Under the pieces are notes generated by a model that was not told where the DNA came from, searched no databases, and saw only the letters and a program-made list of their open reading frames with translations. From NCBI GenBank assembly GCA_018806915.1, contig JAGKQI010000045.1:310001-374000 (forward strand): a DNA stretch of 64,000 bases, in the 5' to 3' direction. Source of the DNA: Phytophthora colocasiae (taxonomy: Eukaryota > Oomycota > Peronosporomycetes > Peronosporales > Peronosporaceae). Positions 11,001 to 20,972 of the stretch are shown piece after piece. The position numbers and the translations under genes were made by a program. How positions within the stretch are numbered: position 1 is the stretch's first letter; each line of letters opens with the position of its first letter.

Positions 11001-12530
11001 TAGCACATATCCGACATCAACTTTTGGTACGGCTTCGTTGCTCGGCGAGTGTTCGTCATCTTGTAAGACATACGAGTCAACTTCGCCAACTTGCAACTCC
11101 AGCACGGCATGTCAACATCATCACGTAACTTCTCAGTCATTCCCGTCACTACTTGCTCCTTAGCCATGTGCTTTATGGTCGGGGTGTTCAAATGTGCAAA
11201 CCGCAAATGCCAACGCACGAGAGAATCACCTTCATCTCGAGTTTTGTGTTGATGCACTGCTGGAATTCGATAAACTGGAACAACCTTCGCCTTCAAGCGA
11301 TATCGGCCACGACACTTCGTCAACAAGATCTGCGAATGATCCTTAGTCAACCATGCGACTCGTTGCGAATCACGCCTGCCGAATTTCACTGTCCATCCAT
11401 CCTTTTCCAGTAAACCCAAACTCAACAAATTATCTGGTGCATTCGGTTTGAACAGAACATTTCTAAACTGCAGTGACAGCTCCTGATGTGGCTGCTTACT
11501 ATTCACCACACGGAGATGAACGCTACCAGTTTGCTCATCGTCATTGACTTTACCATCATAAGCCTGAAAGACATGCTCCTCATCTTTCTTGAGACTGGAC
11601 AAGAGATCTTGCTGGTTGCAGACGTGAACATCACTACACGAATCCAAAGCCCACTCAATCATATCACCAGCATTGTTCTTCACGGATTCAATTACTAGAG
11701 TATCACGTGAAAGACAACCGACAGCATCGACCTTCCTTCTTTTCGAGTCATCATTTTTGCCAGATTTGCACTCCCACCGCTTCCGTTCCGATGAAGCAAA
11801 GTGAACTCTCGGTCCAACACCGGCGGCTCGATCATCAGAAGAGTCATCATCATCTTCATCCTTGTCCTCCTTTCGTTTCTTGTTCGGGCAATTGGGACGA
11901 ATATGACCAATTTCTCCACATTCGAAACAAGTACGAGTCTCTTTTCTTCCGCTTTTACTTATTGCCATCTTTTTGGTCCTTTGATTTATTCTTACCACGG
12001 CCACCTCTCTTGCGCTTGCCTTGCTTCTGGCCCTTGCCGCACGCAGCGACACCAGCAGCTTTCTTCTCTTCAGCACCCATCTTTTCATCAAGGGCTGACT
12101 CAGCACGCAAAGCATTCATCACTTGAGCTGCAGTAGGTACAGGTCTGTTGTCAGTAGATCCACGAACCACGTAGTGTGTAGAAAATTGCCGAACAACATC
12201 ACGATGTGTGCGTGAAACGTGACCAAGCAGTGTTTCTGCAAAGTCTTCATCATCAATCTTCTTCCCATAGTGCAACATATTCCGACGCATCTTCTCCATT
12301 TCACGCAACCAAGTCTCCATAGGTTTATCCGGCGTGTAAGTGTTCGAGTAGAACTCAGCGCGTACAAAAATGTAATTCGCGTACTCACGCTTCGTTTGTC
12401 GATCCACAAACCGGTTCCACATCGCTTCGGCAGTCGTCTCCTGACAAATCATCTCTGCATCTTGAGCCGATACACCCGAAAGAATCGCTTCCCGAGCTGC
12501 ATTGTCCTTGGCATCAAAATTCAGCCTTGG
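8055..12530 (-). pseudogene. Copia gag-pol polyprotein, copy A, broken by four indels
   Basis: The order along the minus strand is a gag remainder (from 12530), a zinc knuckle CFECGEIGHIRPNC, the protease motif DSCSD, an integrase with its HHCC region and D,D,E core, RT with YVDDLVIAG, and RNase H with YADADLGG. Compared with copy B it has one extra T at about 11959, a two-base loss at about 9799, a one-base loss at about 8811 and a one-base loss at about 8152. These split it into ORFs at 11955-12452, 9764-12115, 8770-9756 and 8102-8794. All four changes are in short repeats or homopolymers, so some could be assembly errors. Confidence 0.9.
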
Positions 12531-12547
12531 TATCTCTTCGTGCCCGG

Positions 12548-12567
12548 ATGGTTTAAATTTAAACCAT
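12548..12567. repeat. 20-base perfect palindrome inside the left terminal repeat
   Basis: ATGGTTTAAATTTAAACCAT reads the same on both strands. It starts directly after the 17-base inverted repeat and has no partner at the right end. It recurs at 40874-40893. Confidence 0.85.
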
Positions 12568-12757
12568 TTGACATTTTCTCAGAAACCAGGTGGCTTCCGA
12601 GGAATCTAAAAGCACCAATGAAATGCTGAGATTACGGCGCGCCAAACAAAAAAAAGAGCGCTAAAAAAAGCTCAGTAGGTGGTTCAACAGGCAAGGAAGT
12701 TGGCGCTGACACACTGAAAAAGGCCACGTTAGTCAGCGGGTACAAGAAAGGGCAGGG

Positions 12758-14288
12758 ATGGTTGACGACGCCGCAGCTCCAGCAGCATACACGCCACTTG
12801 TGCACGAGTACTCTCGCCATGACAGCTTCTGCGTCGCCAATAGCACAACCTCCGCCAGCGACATCTCACCGCTAGATGTGTTCTCTCAGTTTCTGACCCT
12901 CGCAATGCTCGAAACGATCGTTGTGAACACAAACGCGTATGCGAGAGCAAAACAAGCCAAAAGTTGGAAAACTATCACTTTAGATGAACTACGAACGTGG
13001 ATTGGAATCGTTATTTACATGGGAATTCACAGAGTGTCGCGTCCTCGTGAGTGCTGGTCTCTAGATCCATCGCTCCCTAAGTTTCCTTTCACATCTTACA
13101 TGTCCAGAGATCGCTTTGAGCAAATTCGCTGGTTTCTTCACATTTCTGCTGTGGACACCACGTCTTCTGCGTGGTATGCAAAAGTGGAGCCACTCGTGTC
13201 TGATTTAAAACTCGCATTCGAGACTTTATTTGTTCCTGATAGCAACGTTAGTGTGGACGAAATGATGATTCGCTTCTCTGGTAGGTCGTCACATACCGTG
13301 AGAATGAAACATAAACCTGTATAAAGTAATGGCACTGTGTTCTAAGGGCTACTGCTACACATTTGAGCTGGTTTCCCGTGTTGTGACCGCTTCCGTTCCT
13401 AAAGTACGCGATTTGAGTGCTACGGGCTGCATTGTCGCTCATTTGTGCAGTAAATTACCGAGAAAAAAGCAATTCAACGTGTTTATGGATAATTATTTCA
13501 GCTCTATTCCTTTGTTTGAACATTTACGGAGTGCTGGGATCGGTGCATGTGGCACAGCGCAATCGAATTCTGCAAGATATCCGAAAGAAATGCGATTTCG
13601 GAACGACAAAACGAAAAAACATGACTGGAACACAATTAAATCTATGGCTGTTGGAAATGTTCTTGTTATTTTTTGGATGGACAATGGTCCAGTCCAACTC
13701 TTGTCAACAATTCATGACGTTGTGGGTAGCGAGTGGCTTATCGAGCGTGAGAGAAAGCGTCCTAGAATTACTTCTACAAATGGTGCTAGTGTGCGGAAAC
13801 AATTTGGGGATTCTGTAAGAAAAACTTTTGCAATTCCACGTTGTGTTGACGATTACAATCACTTCATGAACGGTGTGGATGTGGCTGATCAGTACCGAGC
13901 GTATTACAAAACTCAACTTATTGCTTATCGTACTTGGATGCCTATTTTCTTTTGGCTGTTGGATACTACGATCATTAACACATTTATCTATTACCAACAT
14001 GCCTGTGCTAGAATTAAAAAAACAGCACTGTGTTATCGCGCCTTTAGACAAAAATTGGCGTGGCAGCTAATTTCTAAGTCGCCAAAGACGTCTGAGGACC
14101 CTGTGCAGCGTATGCATTTGCCTATCTTTCGCCAACAACGTGTACAGTGTGCACTCTGTATTAAGAGCGGTGAACGGCGTCAGACTACCGTGGTTTGTAC
14201 CGCTTGCAGTACAGCGTTGTGCTTGTCGTCACACCGGAATTGCTTCGCCGAGTTTCACACGCGATTTGAACCAGGTCATCCCTCCTAG
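12758..14288 (+). pseudogene. piggyBac-like transposase (DDE_Tnp_1_7), one frameshift
   Basis: The first ORF (12758-13324, 188 aa) holds the N-terminal part of the DDE_Tnp_1_7 domain with VDEMMIRFSGR, which supplies the first catalytic Asp. The frame then shifts by one base at about 13320 and continues from 13329 for 319 residues. The second part has the family hallmark MDNYFSS (second Asp), WMDNGPVQ, and GVDVADQY. The C terminus is a cysteine/histidine-rich zinc-binding domain (CALCIKSGERR, CTACSTALC), as in other piggyBac transposases. The frameshift is shared with copy B, so the gene was already broken before duplication. Such enzymes cut and paste DNA in the nucleus. Confidence 0.88.
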
Positions 14289-14386
14289 TGCTGTCGATTC
14301 TATACCCAGCTGCATAAAGTAGACAAATTTAATATAAGATTTTGTATGCCAATAATATGTACTATCCTACCGGGCACGAAGAGATA

Positions 14387-14868
14387 GCTGCATCCCGGAA
14401 AGTTCCATCCACAACGTCCCAACACCCCATTCGCGTCAAGAAAGTACGTAAATGCACAGCGTACAAGTCAAAGCTACCCTTCATCTTCGGGGCTTTGTCC
14501 ATCTTCATCGATGGAGGTGGATAATTCATAACGGGGACGCTCACTTGAGCTGATGGCAGTGCTCCAAACGCAAAACCACCACTTAGACCAGATCCAGCTC
14601 CAGAAGTAACACCGGAAAACACAACACCACTAACGCCACTAGCACCACTAAACGTCGCACTGCCAGGATATCCACTCGTCACTCCACTCACTACAGACAC
14701 GTTCGGCACTCCAGGCACTGGAGGAACTGTAGGCGGCGTAGTAGCAGTCACCATGATCGGCACGAACGGCACCGCACTTACAGTCACATACTGAGTTGCT
14801 CCGGCAGTCACCATCGACAGTGCAGTCGACGACACATGCGTTGATCCAGAACTCGGCGCTCCAGACAT
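14387..14868 (-). pseudogene. Copia gag N-terminal part, separated by the piggyBac insertion
   Basis: Starting at the ATG at 14866-14868, about 160 residues rich in Gly, Ser, Val and Thr lead into KMKGSFDLYAVHLRTFLTRM, a copia gag (UBN2-like) start. The ORF enters the inserted element at 14386 and stops at 14362. The rest of gag resumes at 12530. Confidence 0.85.
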
Positions 14869-14905
14869 TCTCGAAGGATTTCTTGAGAGGCTCCAGCGTC
14901 AAAGT

Positions 14906-14918
14906 TGGGCTCATAACC
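14906..14918 (-). other. Copia primer-binding site, half-tRNA-Met type
   Basis: On the element strand GGTTATGAGCCCA follows the 5' LTR. Its complement TGGGCTCATAACC matches the anticodon stem-loop of a methionine tRNA (CAT anticodon) rather than the 3' CCA end. Priming from an internal tRNA fragment is known for Drosophila copia. The site is repeated at about 43230-43242. Confidence 0.7.
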
Positions 14919-15193
14919 TAGCCGAGTGCACGGCGGAGGATGGAGCGCACCAAGAAGCTCCTTCGTAACTAAAGCAAGAACGAAGACACTTGTTCTCCAC
15001 GTTGCAGGTTTGGGATTGAGGTGGGAAAACCTCGAACGGTGACAAACCCCCTCTCAGTTATACTATCCTATACTAACTGCAGTATGTGCTGCACACTCTC
15101 AGTCTGGGACTGAGGCTGTTGCACTTCAACAGACAGTTGCTAATCTACAACTGCAGTATATGACGGAGCACGACAGACCACTAGAATCGAACA
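14919..15193 (-). repeat. Copia LTR (5' LTR in element orientation)
   Basis: This 275-base LTR is followed by the target duplication ATATG. An ATG inside it (15160, plus strand) opens a frame that continues into the DMAP1-derived sequence. Confidence 0.9.
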
Positions 15194-16230
15194 ATATGAG
15201 CGACGTAGCGCAGATCCTGGGGCTTGCGGGGCCCAAGACTGGCGCTAATGAAGCGTCCGCAAGTGATCTGGACCAGCTCAAGCCTTCTTGTACACCATTG
15301 GGACGTGGCAAACAGACCAGCAGCTCCTCCAAGCAGAAGAAGCTCACAGGAATGCAACGCGAAGTGCTGGAACTGTTAGAAAGCAACCATCGCGCCAGCC
15401 ACGCGCTGTATCAAGGCTTTGGCAAGACAAATATGAAACAGAAGTGGCAGGAACGCAAGACAAGTCTTTCAGGAATCCTGCAAGGGCAGCACTGGCAGGA
15501 GAGAACGGCATACGGCATCTCGGCGCCGTATTATTTCGAACTACATGGGTTTTGGCACGGGGATGCCCGCTCCAGGACGGAAGCACAACAAGCACTTTGA
15601 GCCGTACGTTGCAGGTCACAACATGCTCCTTGCACACGCTCGTGCTGTTGAAGTTTACCGGAAGGACTTCCAGGAGACTCAAGGTGGCCAGATTGGTATC
15701 ACTTTGAGTGCAGAGTGGAAGGAGCCTGGACCTACCGACGACCCGGAGCAGAAGAAGAAGAACATTGCTGCTGCGGAACGTGCGATGGCATGGAGCTTTG
15801 GGTGGTTTGCAGAGCCAGTGTACTATGGTGACTACCTGCAAGTCATGAAGGATCGCTGTGGTGACAGACTACCGAAGTTCACGGAGGAGGAGAAGAAGTT
15901 GGTGAAGGGAAGGTCCGACTTCTTTGGTCTTAACAACTACAGTTCGTGCTACGTCAAACCATCACCTGAATTTGAGGCTGGAACACCTCCTCCGAACGAC
16001 AACACTGGCGGGTTGGAGGCTGCCAGTACATCGCCAACGTCCATGAGGCCATTACTGAGGTCGTGGATACTTTGCCTGGAGCTTCTTTGACAACTACGAG
16101 TGGTCGATGGGCTATGGCATTCGGTTCGGGATGGTATGGGTGGACTACAAGACTCAAGAGCGCGTGCTGAAGAAGTCGTCCTACTGGTACAAGCAGGCAA
16201 TTGCCGTTTTACAACGGATTCACTATCTAG
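15160..16230 (+). pseudogene. LTR-extended DMAP1 / GH1 chimera, unit 3
   Basis: The ORF from 15160 begins in the LTR (MTEHDRPLESNN) and continues in frame into MSDVAQILGLAGPK at 15196. The DMAP1 match goes further than in the other chimeras, to GGCAGGAGAGAA at about 15505, but lacks about 25 bases near 15459, which shifts the frame; the ORF ends at 15600. GH1 sequence starts earlier than elsewhere (about 15530) and reads [28 protein letters not shown] and FFGLNNYSS in one frame to about 16020. An internal deletion then removes the YITENG nucleophile region. This unit and unit 7 look like the older form of the fusion. Confidence 0.82.
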
Positions 16231-16581
16231 GTGCAGTGACTTTTGCATGCTGCGGTCTTTGAGACCTGACATTGAGACCTGACAAGCTATATGTACTACA
16301 TGTATGAACTATTCACGAAGGAGTATGAATACAAACGTGTTTCCAACAATGATAAGCGTGCATTTGTTCTCCATTGATCTGAGCGCTAACAACAGAAGAC
16401 TTTTAGAAAAAAAAATCACCTCGATGATCATTTCGCAACTGTCCTTGTCCTGACAAAGTACTCCCCAAGAAATTCTGAAGGCATGCCACCATGTCAGCGC
16501 TCCAATCGAAGAAAACTCCATACGTCCTCAAGCAATCCCCAGTTACCATCGCACGTGGCCACCTATGACCAGTTCATGCAG
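16231..16581. other. Spacer with an inverted head of the coiled-coil gene
   Basis: No gene is seen. Bases 16423-16518 are a plus-strand copy of the coiled-coil gene promoter and first codons (GATCATTTCGCAACT, then ATGCCAC interrupted by CATGTCAG, then CGCTCCAATCGAAG), opposite in orientation to all coiled-coil genes here. The same remnant occurs at 34590-34685 and 44747-44842. Confidence 0.7.
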
Positions 16582-17685
16582 TTAGTGGAGTTCCTTTTCT
16601 TTTTTCTTTTGCTTTTTTTGGGGTGGAAACATGAGCGCGAAAATCTTTTGGATGTTTTCGTCGTCGCAGTAGCCTTCCGCATTGAGAACTAAATTCGCCT
16701 GTTCCTTGGTGAGGGTCTTGTGAATTCGGTCGGGATAATTAGGATATCCTTTGATCGCATAGCTGTCAAATTCACTTGGGTTGCTTTTTTTGACGCGTTC
16801 GATGAGTTCCTTCGTCGTAAAGACCTTGCCGGTCTTACCATCTTTGCGCCCAACTCTATCAAAGAGGAGGTTTCGGTACCACTCCATCGCCTTCCGGTAA
16901 ACGAGATCGCGAGTCAGAGGCATCATGTCCTTAATGCTTCGGCCTTGTGTGTCGATGGTATCCTGCAACTCCTCGATCTTCGAAGACAGCCTCCTGTCCG
17001 TCTTTGCTGCCTCTTCGGCGCTTTCAGATAGCTTCACATTCAGCCGGTCAATCTCGTCATTCTGGGCAGCAATTTTGACGCCTTGCTGGGTAAGTTTGAC
17101 GCCTTGCTGGGTAAGTTTAACGTTCTGGGCGGTAATTTGGTCAGTCAGCCCCTTGATCTCAAGTGAGTGATCTCGTCGCATACTCGTCATACTGGTGCCC
17201 AGGGCCGTGATTTGAGCCATCATCTCTGCCATGGTAGGCTCCTTCGCCACCTCTGAGGAGGAAGACATGTTGCTGGTCATCGGTACAGAGGGATCTGGCG
17301 GAATCGGCTCTGTCGTCGATAGTCCCTCGACGGGTTGCAATGCTGTGATCGATACTTCCTCAATCACTTCAACAGGCGTGGTTGGTAACGCGTCAATCGG
17401 TTGCAATCGCTTGAGGATGGCAAACAGCGGTTGTGTGGGGCCAGCAAGCTGCTCCCACTTCTCCAATCGAGTGGAATCGGTCACTCGCGAGTCGAGGACC
17501 ACGCTGGACCAATCGAGATTAGCTCCTGGAGTGCCGGTTTCGACTGAAAATTGATGTTCAAGCGTTTGTCGAAAGTTCCTTGACTCGAGTAGAGTCTTGA
17601 TGTAAGGGTTGCCTTCGATGGGCACGAGTGTCGTGTGAAAGATGATAGCGACACGAGCGAGTTTTCTTCGATTGGAGCGTGGCAT
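16582..17685 (-). CDS. Coiled-coil protein, copy 4 (367 aa, type 2 tail)
   Basis: This copy has the full N-terminal domain and a coil of the GTSMTSMRRDHSLEIKG plus VKLTQQGVKLTQQG type. The C-terminal domain carries substitutions shared with copies 7 and 8 (SYAIKGYPNYPDRIHK, LNAEGYCDDENIQK), and the protein ends in a short basic tail PPQKKQKKKEKELH instead of the longer tails of copies 2 and 5. It thus pairs an array-wide N terminus with a type 2 C terminus, which suggests recombination within the coil region. Confidence 0.75.
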   Translation of the reverse strand: MPRSNRRKLARVAIIFHTTLVPIEGNPYIKTLLESRNFRQTLEHQFSVETGTPGANLDWSSVVLDSRVTDSTRLEKWEQLAGPTQPLFAILKRLQPIDALPTTPVEVIEEVSITALQPVEGLSTTEPIPPDPSVPMTSNMSSSSEVAKEPTMAEMMAQITALGTSMTSMRRDHSLEIKGLTDQITAQNVKLTQQGVKLTQQGVKIAAQNDEIDRLNVKLSESAEEAAKTDRRLSSKIEELQDTIDTQGRSIKDMMPLTRDLVYRKAMEWYRNLLFDRVGRKDGKTGKVFTTKELIERVKKSNPSEFDSYAIKGYPNYPDRIHKTLTKEQANLVLNAEGYCDDENIQKIFALMFPPQKKQKKKEKELH

Positions 17686-18114
17686 GCCTTCAGAATTTCT
17701 TGGGGAGTACTTTGTCAGGACGAGGAAAGTTGCGAAATGATCATCTGCGATGGTTGTTTCCGGTGTAGCCTCTAAGCATCAATGCGCCTCCTTTGAGTAG
17801 AGCCGATTGATGGCTCGGAGGAGAGACTTGTGACTTGTGAGTAGTCTCTGCATGGAAATTGTGTGTTGGTAAATGTTGATACATCTACATGTATATGAAA
17901 TACCAAGACATTGGGTGAGTAATTCGAAACAATTGACAGCTTATGATGCGTTTATCCTTCGTAAGTAGCGAGAGAAGACCAAAAAATACAGTCTCAAAGG
18001 CCCAGAAGAGGTTCTTCTTCTTCAACTATGGTGCTTTCATGACGAAAGAGTATGCAAGGCCTTTTCTAACCAATCATAGTGGGCATCTTAGGCATTTTTA
18101 GGCATTTTAGCAAT

Positions 18115-19173
<1,059 letters not shown>

Positions 19174-19392
19174 AAAGATGCAGTGACTTTGTATGCTGCG
19201 GTCGGCAAGCTACACTACAAGTATGAATACATACGTGTGTTCCAACAATGATGGGCGTGCATTTGCTCTCCATTAATCTGAGCACTCACATGGATAAAGT
19301 AAAGCGTAGTGTACATATTTTCTAGCAACAGAAGACTTTAGGATTCAGAAGACTTTAATAACATGTATGATACTTCAAAGTTCAAAGTGTAT

Positions 19393-20544
19393 TTAGTGGT
19401 TTGCTACGTCGAGAGCAACTCCGCCGCGAGTTCCTTTTCTTTTTTTCTTTTGCTTTCTTTTGTTTTTTTTGGGTGAAAACATGAGCGCGATAATCTTTTG
19501 GATGTTTTCGTCGCTGCAGTAGCCTTCCTCATCGAGAACTAAACGCGCCTGTTCCTTGGTGAGGGTCTTGTGGATTCGTTCAGAATAATCGGGATATCCT
19601 TCGACCACATAGCTGTCAAATTCACTTGGGTTGCTTTCTTTGACGCGTTCGATGAGTTCCTTTGTCGTAAAGAACTTACCGGTCTTACTATCTTTGCGCC
19701 CAACTCTATCAAAGAGGAGGTTTCGGTACCACTCCATCGCCTTCCGGTAAACGAGATCGCGAGTCAGAGGCATCATGTCCTTAATGCTTCGGCCTTGTGT
19801 GTCGATCTTCTTCTGCAACTCCTCGATCTTCGAAGACAGTCTCCTGTCCGTCTTTGCTGCATCCTCGAGTTTCATATCCAAGACGTCGATCTGGTTGTTC
19901 TGGGCGGAGATGGTGTCGCGCAGGGCAGCAATTCTGACGTCCTGGGAGGTAATTTTGTCAGTCAGTCCCTTGATCTCAAGCGAGTGATCTCGTTCCATCG
20001 TGGTGATTTTGTCAGTCAGCCCCTTGATCTCAAGCGAGTGATCGCGTTGCAAATTCGTCAGGGCCGTGATTTGAGCCATCATCTCTGCCATGGTAGGCTC
20101 CTTCGCCACCTCTGAGGAGGAAGACATGTTGCTGGTCATCGGTACAGAAGGGTCTGGCGGAATCGGCTCTGTCGTCGATAGTCCCTCGACGGGTTGCAAT
20201 GCTGTGATCGATACTTCCTCAATCACTTCAACAGGCGTGGTTGGTAACGCGTCAATCGGTTGCAATCGCTTGAGGATGGCAAACAGCGGTTGTGTGGGGC
20301 CAGCAAGCTGCTCCCACTTCTCCAATCGAGTGGAATCGGTCACTCGCGAGTCGAGGACCACGCTGGACCAATCGAGATTAGCTCCTGGAGTGCCGGTTTC
20401 GACTGAAAATTGATGTTCAAGCGTTTGTCGAAAGTTCCTTGACTCGAGTAGAGTCTTGATGTAAGGGTTACCGTCGATGGGCACGAATGTCGTGTGAAAG
20501 ATGATAGCGACACGACAGAGTTTTCTTCGATTGGAGCGTGGCAT
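19393..20544 (-). CDS. Coiled-coil protein, copy 5 (383 aa, A8 tail)
   Basis: The coil uses a different set of modules: GLTDKITTMERDHSLEIKG, QDVRIAALRDTISAQ and NNQIDVLDMKLEDAAK, shared only with copies 7 and 8. The N-terminal domain is the standard form with VPIDGNPYIK. The A run near 19463-19470 is one base shorter than in copy 2, so the tail reads KKNKRKQKKKRKG and ends GVALDVANH. All domains are open. Confidence 0.75.
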   Translation of the reverse strand: MPRSNRRKLCRVAIIFHTTFVPIDGNPYIKTLLESRNFRQTLEHQFSVETGTPGANLDWSSVVLDSRVTDSTRLEKWEQLAGPTQPLFAILKRLQPIDALPTTPVEVIEEVSITALQPVEGLSTTEPIPPDPSVPMTSNMSSSSEVAKEPTMAEMMAQITALTNLQRDHSLEIKGLTDKITTMERDHSLEIKGLTDKITSQDVRIAALRDTISAQNNQIDVLDMKLEDAAKTDRRLSSKIEELQKKIDTQGRSIKDMMPLTRDLVYRKAMEWYRNLLFDRVGRKDSKTGKFFTTKELIERVKESNPSEFDSYVVEGYPDYSERIHKTLTKEQARLVLDEEGYCSDENIQKIIALMFSPKKNKRKQKKKRKGTRGGVALDVANH

Positions 20545-20972
20545 GCCTTCAGAATTTCTTGGGGAGTACTTTGTCAGGACGAGGAAAGTTGCGAAATGAT
20601 CATCTGCGATGGTTGTTTTCCGGTGTAGCCTCTAAGCATCAATGCGCCTCCTTTGCGTAGCCGATTGATGGCTCGGAGGAGAGACTTGTGACTTGTGAGT
20701 AGTCTCTGCATGGAAATTGTGTGTTGGTAAATGTTGATACATCTACATGTATATGAAATACCAAGACATTGAGTGAATCATTCGAAACAATTGACAGCTT
20801 ATGATGCGTTTATCCTTCGTAAGTAGCGAGAGAAGACCAAAAAATACAGTCTCAAAGGCCCAGAAGAGGTTCTTCTTCTTCAACTATGGTGCTTTCATGA
20901 CGAAAGAGTATGCAAGGCCTTTTTTAACCAATCATAGTGGGCATCTTAGGCATTTTTAGGCATTTTAGCAAT

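Larger units (their letters stand above)
12531..14386 (+). mobile_element. piggyBac-type DNA transposon inserted in copia gag (copy A)
   Basis: Perfect 17-base inverted repeats lie at 12531-12547 and 14370-14386 (TATCTCTTCGTGCCCGG and its complement). Removing the insert joins the copia gag frame: the upstream part reads to GTFRDAA and the downstream part resumes IPRLNFDAKD. A 20-base palindrome sits just inside the left repeat (12548-12567). The encoded protein is piggyBac-like, yet no TTAA target duplication is visible; AT or TA is the only candidate. The identical insertion in copy B shows that it predates the block duplication. Confidence 0.85.
7739..15193 (-). mobile_element. Ty1/copia LTR retrotransposon, copy A (frameshifted)
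   Basis: LTRs at 7739-8011 and 14919-15193 flank a minus-strand gag-pol. The target duplication is ATATG (7734-7738 and 15194-15198), which includes the start codon of the DMAP1-derived chimera of unit 3. A primer-binding site complementary to the tRNA-Met anticodon loop (14906-14918) and a purine tract (8012-8022) lie next to the LTRs. Gag is interrupted by a piggyBac-type element (12531-14386). Domain order protease, integrase, RT, RNase H defines Ty1/copia. Pol has four small indels relative to copy B, so the element is not autonomous. Confidence 0.93.
7240..16990. repeat. Segmental duplication, copy A (copia-bearing block)
   Basis: This block is nearly identical to 35568-45313. Both start within the head of a short-N coiled-coil gene, include the copia element with its piggyBac insertion and the following chimera, and end inside the coil region of the next coiled-coil gene. 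The offset is 28,324-28,328 bases. Differences are mostly one- or two-base indels. Boundaries are approximate and were set where the flanking coiled-coil copies diverge. Confidence 0.8.

Noticed and set aside
14906..14918. A tRNA gene beside the copia LTR
   Set aside because: Only the 13-base primer-binding match is present; there is no cloverleaf.
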